Made by a program: the position numbers and the translations under genes. The notes under the pieces are model-generated. The model saw only the letters and a program-made list of their open reading frames with translations, was not told the DNA's origin and searched no databases. Shown piece after piece: positions 55,564 to 64,000 of a DNA stretch of 64,000 nt. The stretch is taken from NCBI RefSeq assembly GCF_001436455.1, contig NZ_AYYU01000002.1, positions 1 through 64,000 of the forward strand, written 5' to 3'. Numbering within the stretch: the stretch's first letter is position 1; the number at the start of each line of letters is the position of its first letter. This DNA comes from Lactobacillus jensenii DSM 20557. GTDB taxonomy: Bacteria; Bacillota; Bacilli; Lactobacillales; Lactobacillaceae.

Positions 55564-56111
55564 GAATAATTGCTGGTAAATATGCTAAAAGAAACTTGTT
55601 CACATTAAAGAGTAATAAAACAAGGCCGACAAGTGATAAGGTTAAAGAATCTCTTTTTAATAGTTTAGGACAATTTTTTGATGGTGGTATTACTCTAGAC
55701 TTATATGGTGGTAGTGGTGCTTTAGCTATTGAAGCTGTATCTCGTGGATTCGATCATGCGGTAATTACAGATATTAATTATGCTGCAGTTCAAATAATAA
55801 AAAAGAATGTTGCCCTAACTCATGAAGAAGAAAAGTTTGAAGTATTTAAAATGAGTGATAAGGTAGCTTTAAAATTCTTACATGAGCATGATTATAAGTT
55901 TGATATGGTTTTCTTGGATCCACCTTATGCTAAACAAAAAATCACTCAAATTATGACAGAAATAGATAAGTTGAATTTACTTAACTCGAAGGCAATTTTT
56001 GTTTGTGAAACTGATGATGATACTCAATTAGCAGACGTAAAGGGGTTTACCTTAACTAAGGAACATCATTTAGGTAAAACAATTGTCAGAATATATCAAA
56101 AGGATAATTAA
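55560..56111 (+). CDS. rsmD: 16S rRNA (guanine966-N2)-methyltransferase RsmD
   Basis: A SAM-dependent methyltransferase of 183 residues (YlbH) acting on G966 of 16S rRNA. MRIIAGKYAKRNLFTLKSNKTRPTSDKVKESLFN, the SAM motif LDLYGGSGALAIEAVSRG and the catalytic DPPY (FLDPPYAKQ) are visible. GTG start overlaps the ylbG stop. coaD begins one base after its stop, the standard rsmD-coaD pair. Confidence 0.94.
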   Translation: MRIIAGKYAKRNLFTLKSNKTRPTSDKVKESLFNSLGQFFDGGITLDLYGGSGALAIEAVSRGFDHAVITDINYAAVQIIKKNVALTHEEEKFEVFKMSDKVALKFLHEHDYKFDMVFLDPPYAKQKITQIMTEIDKLNLLNSKAIFVCETDDDTQLADVKGFTLTKEHHLGKTIVRIYQKDN

Positions 56112-56112
56112 G

Positions 56113-56610
56113 ATGGTAAAAGCAATTTTTCCTGGGAGCTTTGATCCAGTAACTAACGGTCATTTAGAAACAATCAAACAGGCAAGTAAAGCCTTTGATA
56201 AAGTATTTGTGGTAATAATGACTAATACAAGTAAGAAATATTTATTTTCTGCACGAGAAAGAGCAGAATTAGTTGAAGATGCATTAGCTGATTTAAAATT
56301 AGCTAATGTTTCTGTTCTTACTAGACCTGCTACTTTAACAGTTGATGTTGCTAAAGAGTTGCAAACTAATATTATTGTTCGCGGACTAAGAAATAGTGAA
56401 GATTTCCTTTATGAACAACAAATTAGTGCTATGAATAAGAAGCTCAATCCAGCTATTGAAACAATTTACTTTATGACAAGTAGTGAAAATAGTTTTGTCG
56501 CTTCGAGTATGATTAAAGAAATCGCAAAATTTAATGGCGATGTTTCGCAATTTCTACCAGAAAAAGCAGCTTTGGCTTTGAAGAGGGTGTTAGGGTCAAA
56601 TGAAAAATAA
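56113..56610 (+). CDS. coaD: Phosphopantetheine adenylyltransferase
   Basis: A nucleotidyltransferase of 165 residues that forms dephospho-CoA. The motif FPGSFDPVTNGHLETI (T/HxGH type) begins the protein, RGLRNSEDFLYEQQ binds substrate, and SSENSFVASSMIKEIAKFNGDVSQFLP is the C-terminal signature. The ATG at 56113 fits the family start; the frame is open further back within rsmD. It overlaps ylbL by 11 bases. Confidence 0.96.
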   Translation: MVKAIFPGSFDPVTNGHLETIKQASKAFDKVFVVIMTNTSKKYLFSARERAELVEDALADLKLANVSVLTRPATLTVDVAKELQTNIIVRGLRNSEDFLYEQQISAMNKKLNPAIETIYFMTSSENSFVASSMIKEIAKFNGDVSQFLPEKAALALKRVLGSNEK

Positions 56611-57633
56611 AAAGAAATTAAATATCATCGTTGCAACATTACTGGTTCTTGTTTTAGTATATTTAGGACTTTCTTGGCCAACCAATTATTATATTGAAGC
56701 GCCAGGTGATGCAAATAGTGTAAGTCAATTTGTATCTTCAAATGGTAAAAAAGCTAGCAAGAACTTATTTATGGTTACGGTAAGTGAGCGACAAGCTAGT
56801 TTAGGGGATTATCTATGGAGTTATACCAATCCTTTTGAAACCAGAATTTCCCAAAAAGACTTACTAGGAAATCAAAATACTAGTCAGTACATGCAATTGC
56901 AAGAATGGTATATGGAAACTAGTCAAAATAATGCAATCTATTATGCCGCTAAAGTTGCTGGAAAAACACCAAAAAAGAAATTTTTTGGTGTTTATGTAAT
57001 GGGCTTAACTACTAATTCTAAATTTAGAAATAAATTAAATATAGGAGATACGATTATAGCAGTTGATGGCCAACATTTTAAGTCAACTAAAGCTTTAATA
57101 TGGACTACATTCAAAAGCAAAAGATAGGTCAAAAGGTTTCTATTACGGTTCAAAGGGATGATAAATCAATTAATTATTCCGGAAAAACAGTTCCGCTAGC
57201 TACAGACAAGGCAAAAGCAGCTATTGGAATTCAATTAGTTGAACGCAGTAAAGTTATTACAAATCCTAAAATTAAGATTAATGCTGGTTCTATTGGAGGC
57301 CCATCAGCAGGTTTAATGTTTTCTTTGGCCTCATATCAATTGTTTACAGGACATGATTTAACACATGGAGTTAAGGTTGCAGGAACAGGAACAATTGATA
57401 ATGAAGGAAATGTTGGTATGATAGGTGGAGTTGATAAGAAGGTCGTGGCTGCTGATAAAGCAGGAGCCAAGGTTTTCTTTGCCCCAAGTCAGCAATTACC
57501 TGGATATAAGAAAAATGAAACCAATTATGCAGTCGCTGTAAAAACAGCTAAAAAAATTCATTCAAAAATGAAAATTATTCCGGTTGCAACTTTTAATGAT
57601 GCATTAACTTATTTGAAAAAAATTCAAAAATAA
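56600..57633 (+). pseudogene. YlbL-type PDZ/S16 protease, frameshifted
   Basis: A membrane-anchored Lon-like protease gene read in two frames. The first part (56600-57127, 175 residues) has an N-terminal transmembrane helix and most of the PDZ domain, ending ...GDTIIAVDGQHFKSTKALIW and then off-frame residues to TAG. The second (from ATG 57100 to 57633, 177 residues) continues MDYIQKQKIGQKVSITVQ and holds the S16 catalytic domain with the serine in GSIGGPSAGL and the lysine in GGVDKKVVAADKAGA. At 57096-57101 the sequence TTAATATGG has two bases more than TTAATGG, which would restore ALMDYIQK. The ATG at 57100 has no ribosome binding site, but overlap could permit reinitiation. The intact protein would be about 344 residues. 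Confidence 0.8.
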
Positions 57634-57664
57634 AAAAGTCTAGGAAAAAACCTAGACTTTTTTT
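57633..57664 (+). terminator. Terminator after ylbL
   Basis: AAAAAGTCTAGG and CCTAGACTTTTT form the stem with an A-rich loop and a T-run. Confidence 0.85.
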
Positions 57665-57707
57665 GTATTTAATTTTAGAAAAGAATTTTTAATAAGTTTG
57701 AGGTAAA

Positions 57708-58361
57708 ATGATGAATTTTGAAAAAATAAAAGATTGGTTGATTCAGTATAAAGTATGTGTAATTGCGGCTCTTGTAGGAGTTATTGTATTATTTTGCTTA
57801 AAAGTTAATACAAATTCTCAAGATGAGTTAATTTCAATGAATACAGCTTCAAGTAGTTCCGCTAGTCAGAGTAGTTTGCAAGCTTCTTCAGTAGCTATAA
57901 GTGCTAGTAATTTAAAGACTAATAAAGTAACTTGTGACATTTCTGGAGCAGTCAAAAATGGTGGAATTTATACTTTGAAGGCGGGAGCTAGAGTTGCTGA
58001 TCTGATTCGAGCAGCAGGTGGCGAAACTGCTGAAGCAGACTTAAGTTCCATTAATCGGGCTATTCTTTTGAAAGATCAAGATAAAGTTTATATACCTGTT
58101 AAAGGGGAAAGCATTTCTGCTAATACAGCCTCTAACCAAGGATCATCATCAGTAAGTAATAGTGGTGGAGAAAAGATTCATTTAAATTCCGCAACCGTAG
58201 CTGATTTACAAAAATTAAATGGAGTTGGTCAGAAAAAGGCAGAACAAATTGTAGCTTATCGTGAACAAAATGGACCATTTAAAAGTGTTGAAGACTTAAC
58301 AAAAGTTTCTGGAATTGGAGAAAAGACACTTGCCGGCTTTAAAGATCAACTTGAATTATAG
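57708..58361 (+). CDS. comEA: Competence protein ComEA
   Basis: A 217-residue membrane-anchored double-stranded-DNA receptor of the transformation machinery. It has one N-terminal transmembrane helix (about residues 14-32), a serine-rich linker, a SLBB domain (VTCDISGAVKNGGIYTLKAGARVADLIRAAGG), another serine-rich linker and two helix-hairpin-helix units (IHLNSATVADLQKLNGVGQKKAEQIVAYR and SVEDLTKVSGIGEKTL). GAGGT precedes the ATG. comEC overlaps its end. Confidence 0.94.
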   Translation: MMNFEKIKDWLIQYKVCVIAALVGVIVLFCLKVNTNSQDELISMNTASSSSASQSSLQASSVAISASNLKTNKVTCDISGAVKNGGIYTLKAGARVADLIRAAGGETAEADLSSINRAILLKDQDKVYIPVKGESISANTASNQGSSSVSNSGGEKIHLNSATVADLQKLNGVGQKKAEQIVAYREQNGPFKSVEDLTKVSGIGEKTLAGFKDQLEL

Positions 58362-60582
58362 TAAAAAACCAGGATTTTATTTACTAGTTGCTTTTCTTTT
58401 AATTAGTATTAGTTTTTTATTTTTCGAAGCAAAGTCTTATTGGCATGTTGGTGTAATAGGTATTTTTTGTTTATTTTTCTCTTTTTTATTAATCAAAAAG
58501 TTTAAGCATACTAAGTTACTTTTATTAGTTTTTATAATTATTTTTAGTATACGTTTATTTCAAAGCATACCACTTTACTCATATCAAGGACAGGTCATTA
58601 CAATTTATCCAGATCAAGTGAAATTAATCCCAGATTATGTTTCTGGAATTGGAAAATTTAAAAATGGAAAGATCACACTTGGGTTTAAACCTACTTCGGC
58701 GATAAGAAATGCACTAAGTCAAGGAGAAAAAGTTTTATTATTTAATATCAAGTATGAAGTTAGTGAAATTGAGCAAGCTCATAATTTTGGTGAGATAAAT
58801 TATCGGCATTATTATGCTAGTAAAGGAATTAAAGAACTGGTTAATATTCAAAATTATCAGTTTATTAGTAGTAGCTATAGTCTAATTGATTTTTATCATT
58901 ATTTGCGATTTAAATTGGAAAGATATTTTACTACTTTTCCAAGGCTACTTAGTTTCTTTGCGGGTGAATTGATTTTAGGAGAAAACATTAATGATGATAC
59001 TCAACAAATATTAGATAATTATCGAAATTTAGGTGTAATTCACCTTTTGAGTATTTCAGGTCTTCATGTTGGGATATACACTTTTGTTATTTCTGTGATT
59101 TGTTATTTTTTCAAAATAACTGAAGATGAGAGTTTTGTTATTATTAGTTTTTGCTTGTTATTGGGAATATTGCTTTGCGCTGGACAAGCGGGATTTGTTA
59201 GAAGCTGTTTAACCTACTTTTTAGGTGGATTACTAAAAAAGAAGGCTTTTAATCTTAATAATTCGGACTTACTAGGTTTAACAGCAATTGTTCACCTATT
59301 AATCAATCCACGGTTATTTATGAATATTGGGGCCATTTTGAGTTATATATTGGTCTTAGGATTAAAGGTTATTAAGAGTGAGAGTAGTTTTAAGCAAGGG
59401 ATGTTATTAAATTTACTATTAACACCACTTCTTTTATTTAATTTCTATCAAGTAAATATATTTACCGTCTTCTTTAATATTTTGATTGTTCCTTATTTTA
59501 ATTTTGTTGTGATGCCTTTGACCTTCATTAATATCTTTTTATTTAATAAATTTTTATTTATCTCTGATATTTTTGAAAAAATTTTAGAATTTGGTGAAGC
59601 AACTATAAATAGTTTTGCAAGAACAAATATCGGAATGATAATATTTGGAAAAATAACATGGTGGCAGGTTTTATTTTTACTAATAGTAAGTTTTTGTTAC
59701 TTAATTTTTAGATTAGAAAGTCGCAAATTAAAATTATCGATAGTTACTTTGATAAGTGCATATTCTTTAATTTTTATTAGCATTCATTTTCCATTGCAAG
59801 GTCAGGTAACTTTTATTGATGTTGGACAAGGCGATAGTATCTTGATTACTACTCCTCTTTTTAGAAAAAGTTATTTGATTGATACAGGAGGTAAAGTTTC
59901 ATTTGCTAGCTCTAAACGGCCTAAAAGACCTCAAATAGAGCAAATAACGTTGCCTTTTTTAAAAGCACAAGGAATTGATCATTTAGATGGAATTTTTCTT
60001 TCTCATCAAGATGCCGACCATGTTGGAGATCTAGGACCATTGTTAGATAAAATTAAGGTAAATAAGTTATATATGGCTCGAGGTCTATTAAAGAATCAAG
60101 CTTTTTTGAAAAGAATTGCTGGAAAAGTTCATAAATCACAAATTAAGGAATTGCTGGCTGGGGATAGAGTGAATGAAGGAATAAAGTTTGATATTGTCTA
60201 TCCATATCAAGCTGGATTAGGTAAAAATGAAGATTCACTATCGGTGACTTTTAAAGTTAATAACAAGCGCTGGCTTTTTACTGGAGACTTAGACCAGGCT
60301 GGTGAAGAAGTAATAGGTCAGAAAACTCCAATGAAAGTTAATTACTTTAAGTTAGGACATCATGGAAGTAAGACATCGTCATCTGAACATTTTTTACAAA
60401 TTATTCAACCTGATTTGGTTTTTATTTCTGCAGGGCGAAATAATCGCTACCATCATCCTAATCAGGAGACGTTAGCAAAGTTAGATAAATTGGCAATACC
60501 ATATCTTAGTACTCAAAGATATGGTAGTATTAGTTATCGATATGGTTTTGGAAGAGACCACTTTGAAACTTTTTTGAAATAA
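58315..60582 (+). CDS. comEC: Competence DNA channel ComEC
   Basis: The polytopic channel for single-stranded DNA, 755 residues at most. The N-terminal hydrophobic and OB-like region is followed by the Competence domain (NLGVIHLLSISGLHVGIYTFVI) with many membrane helices, and a C-terminal metallo-beta-lactamase domain (FIDVGQGDSILITT, LSHQDADHVGDLG, GHHGSKTS). It overlaps comEA by 47 bases if the first TTG is used; a later TTG at 58351 is as likely, and neither has a clear ribosome binding site. Its reading frame is open throughout. Confidence 0.92.
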   Translation: MEKRHLPALKINLNYSKKPGFYLLVAFLLISISFLFFEAKSYWHVGVIGIFCLFFSFLLIKKFKHTKLLLLVFIIIFSIRLFQSIPLYSYQGQVITIYPDQVKLIPDYVSGIGKFKNGKITLGFKPTSAIRNALSQGEKVLLFNIKYEVSEIEQAHNFGEINYRHYYASKGIKELVNIQNYQFISSSYSLIDFYHYLRFKLERYFTTFPRLLSFFAGELILGENINDDTQQILDNYRNLGVIHLLSISGLHVGIYTFVISVICYFFKITEDESFVIISFCLLLGILLCAGQAGFVRSCLTYFLGGLLKKKAFNLNNSDLLGLTAIVHLLINPRLFMNIGAILSYILVLGLKVIKSESSFKQGMLLNLLLTPLLLFNFYQVNIFTVFFNILIVPYFNFVVMPLTFINIFLFNKFLFISDIFEKILEFGEATINSFARTNIGMIIFGKITWWQVLFLLIVSFCYLIFRLESRKLKLSIVTLISAYSLIFISIHFPLQGQVTFIDVGQGDSILITTPLFRKSYLIDTGGKVSFASSKRPKRPQIEQITLPFLKAQGIDHLDGIFLSHQDADHVGDLGPLLDKIKVNKLYMARGLLKNQAFLKRIAGKVHKSQIKELLAGDRVNEGIKFDIVYPYQAGLGKNEDSLSVTFKVNNKRWLFTGDLDQAGEEVIGQKTPMKVNYFKLGHHGSKTSSSEHFLQIIQPDLVFISAGRNNRYHHPNQETLAKLDKLAIPYLSTQRYGSISYRYGFGRDHFETFLK

Positions 60583-60595
60583 ATTTGAGGTAAGA

Positions 60596-61582
60596 ATGTT
60601 AATTTCATTGTTTAAAAATTCAAATGTTCAAAATAAAAATTTGCTAATATATGGTGAAGATGCTTTCTTAAATGATTATTTAATTAGAGATTATTTGAAT
60701 AATTCAGAGTTTAAGGGATTAGATTTGCAAAGAATCGACTGTGAAAATGATGGGTTAGATGAGTTATTAGCTTCATTAACAGAAGCAAGTTTATTTTCAC
60801 AACAAAAAATAATTTGGGTGAAAAATCCTATTTTCTTGACAGGAAAATCACCTAAAAAACTTCAAGCAAATATTGCAAAACTAGAAAAAGTCTTTGCCAA
60901 TTTAACTTTGTCTGATGATATTGTGATTATGCAAGCTAATTATGCTAATTTAGACAAACGAAAAAAAATAACCAAATTAAGTTTGTCAGCTTTTAATTCG
61001 GTTGAAGTACAATTTAAACCATATGAAGTTAGTGGAGTGATAAAAGCAATTATTAAGGATGAAGGCTACTCTATTGCTCAAAACACTTTACACTTGCTTC
61101 TTGAGAGAAGCGATCAAGTAATGGATACAGCATTATCCAATTATTTAAAACTTAAACTGATAGCTGATGATAATAAAAAGATTACTTTAGAATCAGTTCA
61201 AAATAATGTAGATTTATCTCTTGCCCAAAATATTTTCGAAATATTGTCTTCCGCCTTCAAGAAAAATTATCAAGAATCATTAGAAAGACTAGAAGATCAG
61301 CTAAGAGAAGGCCAAAATCCAGTTCGTATTTTGTCAGTTTTTGAAAATCAACTAGAAGTGATCTTATCTGCCAAAATTTTATTAGCAAGAAAGCGTAGCG
61401 AAATGGATATTGGTAAAGAACTAGGAATTCATCCGTACCGTGTTAAGCTTGCTAAACAAACACAAGTATCTGTCTCTAAGTTAAAGAGATTGTTACTTGA
61501 AGCAATAAAATTAGATCAAGGCTATAAAAATGGGACCTATCAAGGCGATGAATTTATTAAGATGTTTTTATTGGCTATTTAA
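60596..61582 (+). CDS. holA: DNA polymerase III delta subunit
   Basis: The clamp-loader delta subunit (YqeN type), 328 residues. LLIYGEDAFLNDYLIRDYL begins the AAA+-like fold without a functional P-loop, as expected; KIIWVKNPIFL and the C-terminal LREGQNPVRILSVFENQLEVILSAKILL and LGIHPYRVKLA segments are typical. GAGGTAAGA precedes the ATG. The position between comEC and rpsT is the standard one. Confidence 0.93.
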   Translation: MLISLFKNSNVQNKNLLIYGEDAFLNDYLIRDYLNNSEFKGLDLQRIDCENDGLDELLASLTEASLFSQQKIIWVKNPIFLTGKSPKKLQANIAKLEKVFANLTLSDDIVIMQANYANLDKRKKITKLSLSAFNSVEVQFKPYEVSGVIKAIIKDEGYSIAQNTLHLLLERSDQVMDTALSNYLKLKLIADDNKKITLESVQNNVDLSLAQNIFEILSSAFKKNYQESLERLEDQLREGQNPVRILSVFENQLEVILSAKILLARKRSEMDIGKELGIHPYRVKLAKQTQVSVSKLKRLLLEAIKLDQGYKNGTYQGDEFIKMFLLAI

Positions 61583-61589
61583 AAGTATA

Positions 61590-61620
61590 AAAAAAGACCA
61601 GGAAATTAATCCTGGTCTTT
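61590..61620. terminator. Bidirectional terminator between holA and rpsT
   Basis: AAAGACCAGGA and TCCTGGTCTTT form an 11-base stem with loop AATTAA, flanked by A-run and T-run. Confidence 0.85.
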
Positions 61621-61635
61621 ATTGTTTGCTAGAAA

Positions 61636-61887
61636 TTACTTAGCAAGCTTAGCTAAACGACTCTTGTCACGGTTAGCCTTGTTCTTGTGGATTAAACCTT
61701 TAGATGCGGCCTTGTCCAAAGCACGAGCAGCTGCCTTGTGTAAGTCGGAGGCGTTTTCTGCACCAGCAGCTTGAGCAACCTTAAACTTCTTAACAGCAGT
61801 TCTCAATTCGCTCAATTGTGCAGCACGACGCTTGTTAGCGTTAGCTTGAGTCTTAACACGCTTGATAGCTGATTTGATTTGTGGCAT
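61636..61887 (-). CDS. rpsT: 30S ribosomal protein S20
   Basis: An 83-residue basic helical protein binding 16S r[32 protein letters not shown] and [25 protein letters not shown] are characteristic. The ATG at 61887 is chosen because GGAGGTG lies before it and S20 begins MPxIKSAIKR; a longer frame is open. It has its own promoter and is divergent from rpsO. Confidence 0.96.
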   Translation of the reverse strand: MPQIKSAIKRVKTQANANKRRAAQLSELRTAVKKFKVAQAAGAENASDLHKAAARALDKAASKGLIHKNKANRDKSRLAKLAK

Positions 61888-61927
61888 GAAATTCACCTCC
61901 AATATTTATCTAAAATCACATAAATTG

Positions 61928-61956
61928 ATTATACTTAAGAAAAACTATCCTTGCAA
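61928..61956 (-). promoter_or_regulatory. rpsT promoter
   Basis: On the minus strand TTGCAA (61951-61956) and TATAAT (61928-61933) are 17 bases apart. Confidence 0.85.
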
Positions 61957-61968
61957 GGTAAATTATAC

Positions 61969-61997
61969 TTGCTTTTTGAAAAAAATATCGTTATTAT
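61969..61997 (+). promoter_or_regulatory. rpsO promoter
   Basis: TTGCTT and TATTAT are separated by 17 bases; initiation near 62004 gives a 90-base leader. Confidence 0.75.
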
Positions 61998-62003
61998 TAA
62001 TTT

Positions 62004-62093
62004 TGTTGTGAACCATTAACGCTGTTTGCACGTTTCACCAGCGGCTTACGTTGTTAATGGCGATTATTTTATTTATAGAAAGGTGTTATTGAA
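62004..62093 (+). promoter_or_regulatory. rpsO leader hairpin, probable S15 autoregulatory element
   Basis: CCATTAAC (62013-62020) pairs with GTTAATGG (62053-62060), and inside CGCTG (62020-62024) pairs with CAGCG (62039-62043), leaving an asymmetric internal loop. S15 controls its own mRNA through leader structures in several bacterial groups; assignment here is by position and fold only. The AGAAAGGTG ribosome binding site lies outside the hairpin. Confidence 0.55.
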
Positions 62094-62363
62094 ATGTCAA
62101 TTTCAAAAGCAAGAAAAAACGAATTAATTAAAGAATACGCAACTCATGAAGGTGATACTGGTTCTGTTGAAGTTCAAGTTGCAGTTTTAACTGAAGATAT
62201 TAACAACTTGAATGCCCACTTAAAGGCCCACAAGCAAGACCACCACTCATACGTTGGTTTGCTTAAGAAGATTGGTCACCGTCGTAACTTACTTCGTTAC
62301 TTAGCAGAAAACGATATTGAACGTTACCGTACTTTAATCAAGAAGTTAGGTTTACGTCGTTAA
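62094..62363 (+). CDS. rpsO: 30S ribosomal protein S15
   Basis: An 89-residue primary rRNA-binding protein: [56 protein letters not shown] is the S15 core. Full length, with its own promoter, leader hairpin and terminator. Confidence 0.98.
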   Translation: MSISKARKNELIKEYATHEGDTGSVEVQVAVLTEDINNLNAHLKAHKQDHHSYVGLLKKIGHRRNLLRYLAENDIERYRTLIKKLGLRR

Positions 62364-62377
62364 TCTATTCTTTAATG

Positions 62378-62405
62378 AGAGTCAGCATTTGCTGACTCTT
62401 TTTTT
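62378..62405 (+). terminator. Terminator after rpsO
   Basis: AGAGTCAGCA and TGCTGACTCT form a perfect ten-base stem with a TT spacer and a T-run. Confidence 0.9.
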
Positions 62406-62409
62406 CTGC

Positions 62410-62437
62410 TGTCAAAATTACCGTTCTATGCTAAAAT
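62410..62437 (+). promoter_or_regulatory. Putative promoter of the second RNase J gene
   Basis: TGTCAA and TAAAAT (preceded by TG-C) are 16 bases apart directly after the rpsO terminator. Motif-based only. Confidence 0.45.
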
Positions 62438-62507
62438 TAAAAAAGACTAGCACGTTTTGATCAAATGATCCTAAATAAAAATTGTAATTATAGAGAAGGA
62501 AATATTA

Positions 62508-64000
62508 ATGGCAGATTTTGATATAAAGATTATGGTTGTCAGCGGTGTCCGTGAACAAGGAAAGGACATGTTCGCTGTTCAAGTTAATGATGAAATTTTT
62601 GTTCTTGATGCAGGGTTAAAATATCCTGATAGTTCTTTATTTGGAATTGATGTTGTGATTCCAGATATGGAATTTTTTGACAAATATAGTGATAAAATTG
62701 CGGGAATCTTTTTGACTCATGGTCATGCAGATTCAATTGGTGCTTTGCCATATATCTTAAGAGGGCATGATATAGATATTTTTGGCTCTGAATTAACAAT
62801 TGAATTAGCAAAGTTGGAAGTGCAACGTGAAAATCATCGTCGAAAGAATCATCTTTTCCACGTGATTGATGCGGAAACAGAAATTGATTTTAGAAATGCT
62901 AGCGTTTCATTCTTTCACACCACCCACTCAATTCCAGATTCATTAGGAATTGTTGTCCATACACCAGCAGGTGGAATTGTTTATACTGGTGATTTTAAAT
63001 TTGATCCTTCTGCTAGTGAGCATTATCGGACAGATATGGATCGATTAGCCGAAATTGCTACTAAAGGTGTTTTGGCGCTTTTAAGTGATTCTTCTAATGC
63101 TGAAGCAGATTTTCCTAATGCTTCAGAAAAAGAAATTGGCGATTACGTTAGTGAAGTGTTTTCTAATGCTCCAGGTAGAATTATTGTTGCAGCTAAAGCT
63201 TCCAACTTTACAAGATTGCAACAAGTCTTTGATGCAGCAAAGAAGAATAATAGAAAAGTCTTGTTAACAGGTCGAGGAGTAAATAAGATTGTCCAAATTG
63301 CTTTAAAGCTTGGCTATTTACAAGCTGACTCTAGACTTTTTATTCATTCTAAAGAATTGAAGAATTATAAAGATGATCAGTTGGTAGTATTAGAGACTGG
63401 TAGAATGGGTGAACCATTGCAGTCACTTCAAAAAATGGCAACTAACCGTCATAGAATGGTTTCTATTCACCCAGGGGACTTAGTATTTATTGCTACTACG
63501 CCTTCACATGCGGTAGAAACAATGGTTGCTCAAACTAGTGATATGGTTTATCGCGCTGGTGGTACTGTAACGCAATTAGCTTATGCTAAGCACACTAGTG
63601 GTCACGCCACTGGTAGAGATTTACAACTACTTATTTCAACATTAAAGCCTAAGTTTTTAATTCCTGTAATTGGTGAATATCGCTTACTTGAAATTCATCG
63701 CAACTTGGCTATAGCGACAGGAATGAAAACTAAAGATATTTATATAACTAAAAATGGTGATTGCTTAAGCTTACAAAAAGGTCGCTTTTACTTAACTGAT
63801 CCAGTTCCTGGTGAAGATACAATGATTGACGGTAGTGGTATTGGTGATGTAGGAAATATTGTTTTGCGTGATAGAGAAATTTTATCTGATGATGGAATTT
63901 TTATTGCAGTTGCTACTATTGACCGTAAAAAGAAAAAGATTATTGCTGAACCTAGGGTAAGTAGTCGTGGTTTCGTTTATATTAAGGCTAACAAAGAATT
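62508..64000 (+). CDS. rnjB: Ribonuclease J2-type protein, truncated by the window edge
   Basis: The first 497 residues of a second RNase J; the frame is open to the right edge. It starts MADFDIKIMVVSGVREQGKDMFAVQV after GAAGGAAA. The metal motif is HGHADSIGA instead of HGHEDHIGG, losing one histidine, as seen in RNase J2 proteins, which support J1 but have weak activity of their own. FFHTTHSIPDSLG, YTGDFKFD, LSDSSNAE, KHTSGHATGRD and PVIGEYRLLEI (J1 has PVHGEYR) are visible. Following rpsO fits the usual rnjB position. Confidence 0.93.
   Translation, partial: MADFDIKIMVVSGVREQGKDMFAVQVNDEIFVLDAGLKYPDSSLFGIDVVIPDMEFFDKYSDKIAGIFLTHGHADSIGALPYILRGHDIDIFGSELTIELAKLEVQRENHRRKNHLFHVIDAETEIDFRNASVSFFHTTHSIPDSLGIVVHTPAGGIVYTGDFKFDPSASEHYRTDMDRLAEIATKGVLALLSDSSNAEADFPNASEKEIGDYVSEVFSNAPGRIIVAAKASNFTRLQQVFDAAKKNNRKVLLTGRGVNKIVQIALKLGYLQADSRLFIHSKELKNYKDDQLVVLETGRMGEPLQSLQKMATNRHRMVSIHPGDLVFIATTPSHAVETMVAQTSDMVYRAGGTVTQLAYAKHTSGHATGRDLQLLISTLKPKFLIPVIGEYRLLEIHRNLAIATGMKTKDIYITKNGDCLSLQKGRFYLTDPVPGEDTMIDGSGIGDVGNIVLRDREILSDDGIFIAVATIDRKKKKIIAEPRVSSRGFVYIKANKE

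Noticed and set aside
62584-62811. Minus-strand frame opposite the second RNase J
   Set aside because: It overlaps the conserved N-terminal metal motif of RNase J2 on the plus strand and is rich in Q, H and L as expected for a shadow of that sequence.

Overview
The window looks like a low-GC Lactobacillus chromosome, most likely of the L. gasseri / johnsonii / paragasseri group. This is inferred from gene order and codon use (A/T-rich third positions, ATG/GTG/TTG starts with GGAGG-type ribosome binding sites), from lactic-acid-bacterium gene neighbourhoods (uspA beside a 6S-like RNA, mraZ-rsmH-ftsL-pbp-mraY-murD-murG-divIB-ftsA-ftsZ, typA-ftsW-ylbG-rsmD-coaD-ylbL), and from T-box leaders before valS and ileS. 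I ran no database search. Almost everything is core chromosome; the accessory pieces are a type III restriction-modification locus at the left edge, a LysR/cupin/carboxymuconolactone module near 44 kb and the remnant of an LPXTG surface protein at 43.5 kb.

Layout. 0.1-4.8 kb: type III R-M locus whose methyltransferase gene is split by a one-base frameshift at an A7 tract that is also a perfect in-phase A AAA AAA slippery heptamer; the restriction subunit is intact. 4.9-8.4 kb (minus strand): uspA, a small membrane protein, a 6S-like RNA with its own promoter and terminator, rarA, a YueI-family gene and rpsD with a structured leader. 8.7-13.6 kb: ezrA, then a cysteine desulfurase, thiI and an RsuA-type pseudouridine synthase. 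13.6-22.3 kb: T-box/valS, folC, a HAD phosphatase, radC, mreBCD, a 39-residue DUF4044 protein on the minus strand and a DUF3397 protein. 22.4-36 kb: the division and cell-wall cluster, beginning with a four-repeat MraZ operator and ending with sepF, yggT, ylmH and divIVA. 36-43.4 kb: T-box/ileS, a cold-shock-domain protein, a Nudix hydrolase, mtnN, a second cysteine desulfurase, a DUF1831 protein and mnmA. 43.4-49.1 kb: LPXTG remnant, CMD/cupin/LysR module, histidine phosphatase, TPR protein and recD2. 49.2-51.8 kb (minus): rnjA, rpoY, def. 52-61.6 kb: typA with an attenuator-like leader, ftsW, ylbG, rsmD, coaD, a frameshifted ylbL, comEA, comEC, holA. 61.6-64 kb: divergent rpsT and rpsO, then a second RNase J gene that runs off the right edge.

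How the genes work together. MreBCD, the dcw genes, EzrA, SepF, DivIVA and FtsW form the division and elongation machinery. Two cysteine desulfurases each sit beside a tRNA-thiolation enzyme (ThiI, MnmA), which suggests dedicated sulfur donors. RNase J1 with RpoY, and an RNase J2-type gene with rpsO, link RNA turnover to transcription and translation. RNA-based control is unusually dense: two T-boxes, a 6S-like RNA, S4 and S15 type leaders, a typA leader ending in an intrinsic terminator, and a palindrome at the 5' end of the rpoY-rnjA transcript.

The points most worth checking are the slippery/phase-variable mod gene, the full-length 6S-type fold at the uspA locus, the typA attenuator, the broken ylbL and the orphan LPXTG sorting signal.
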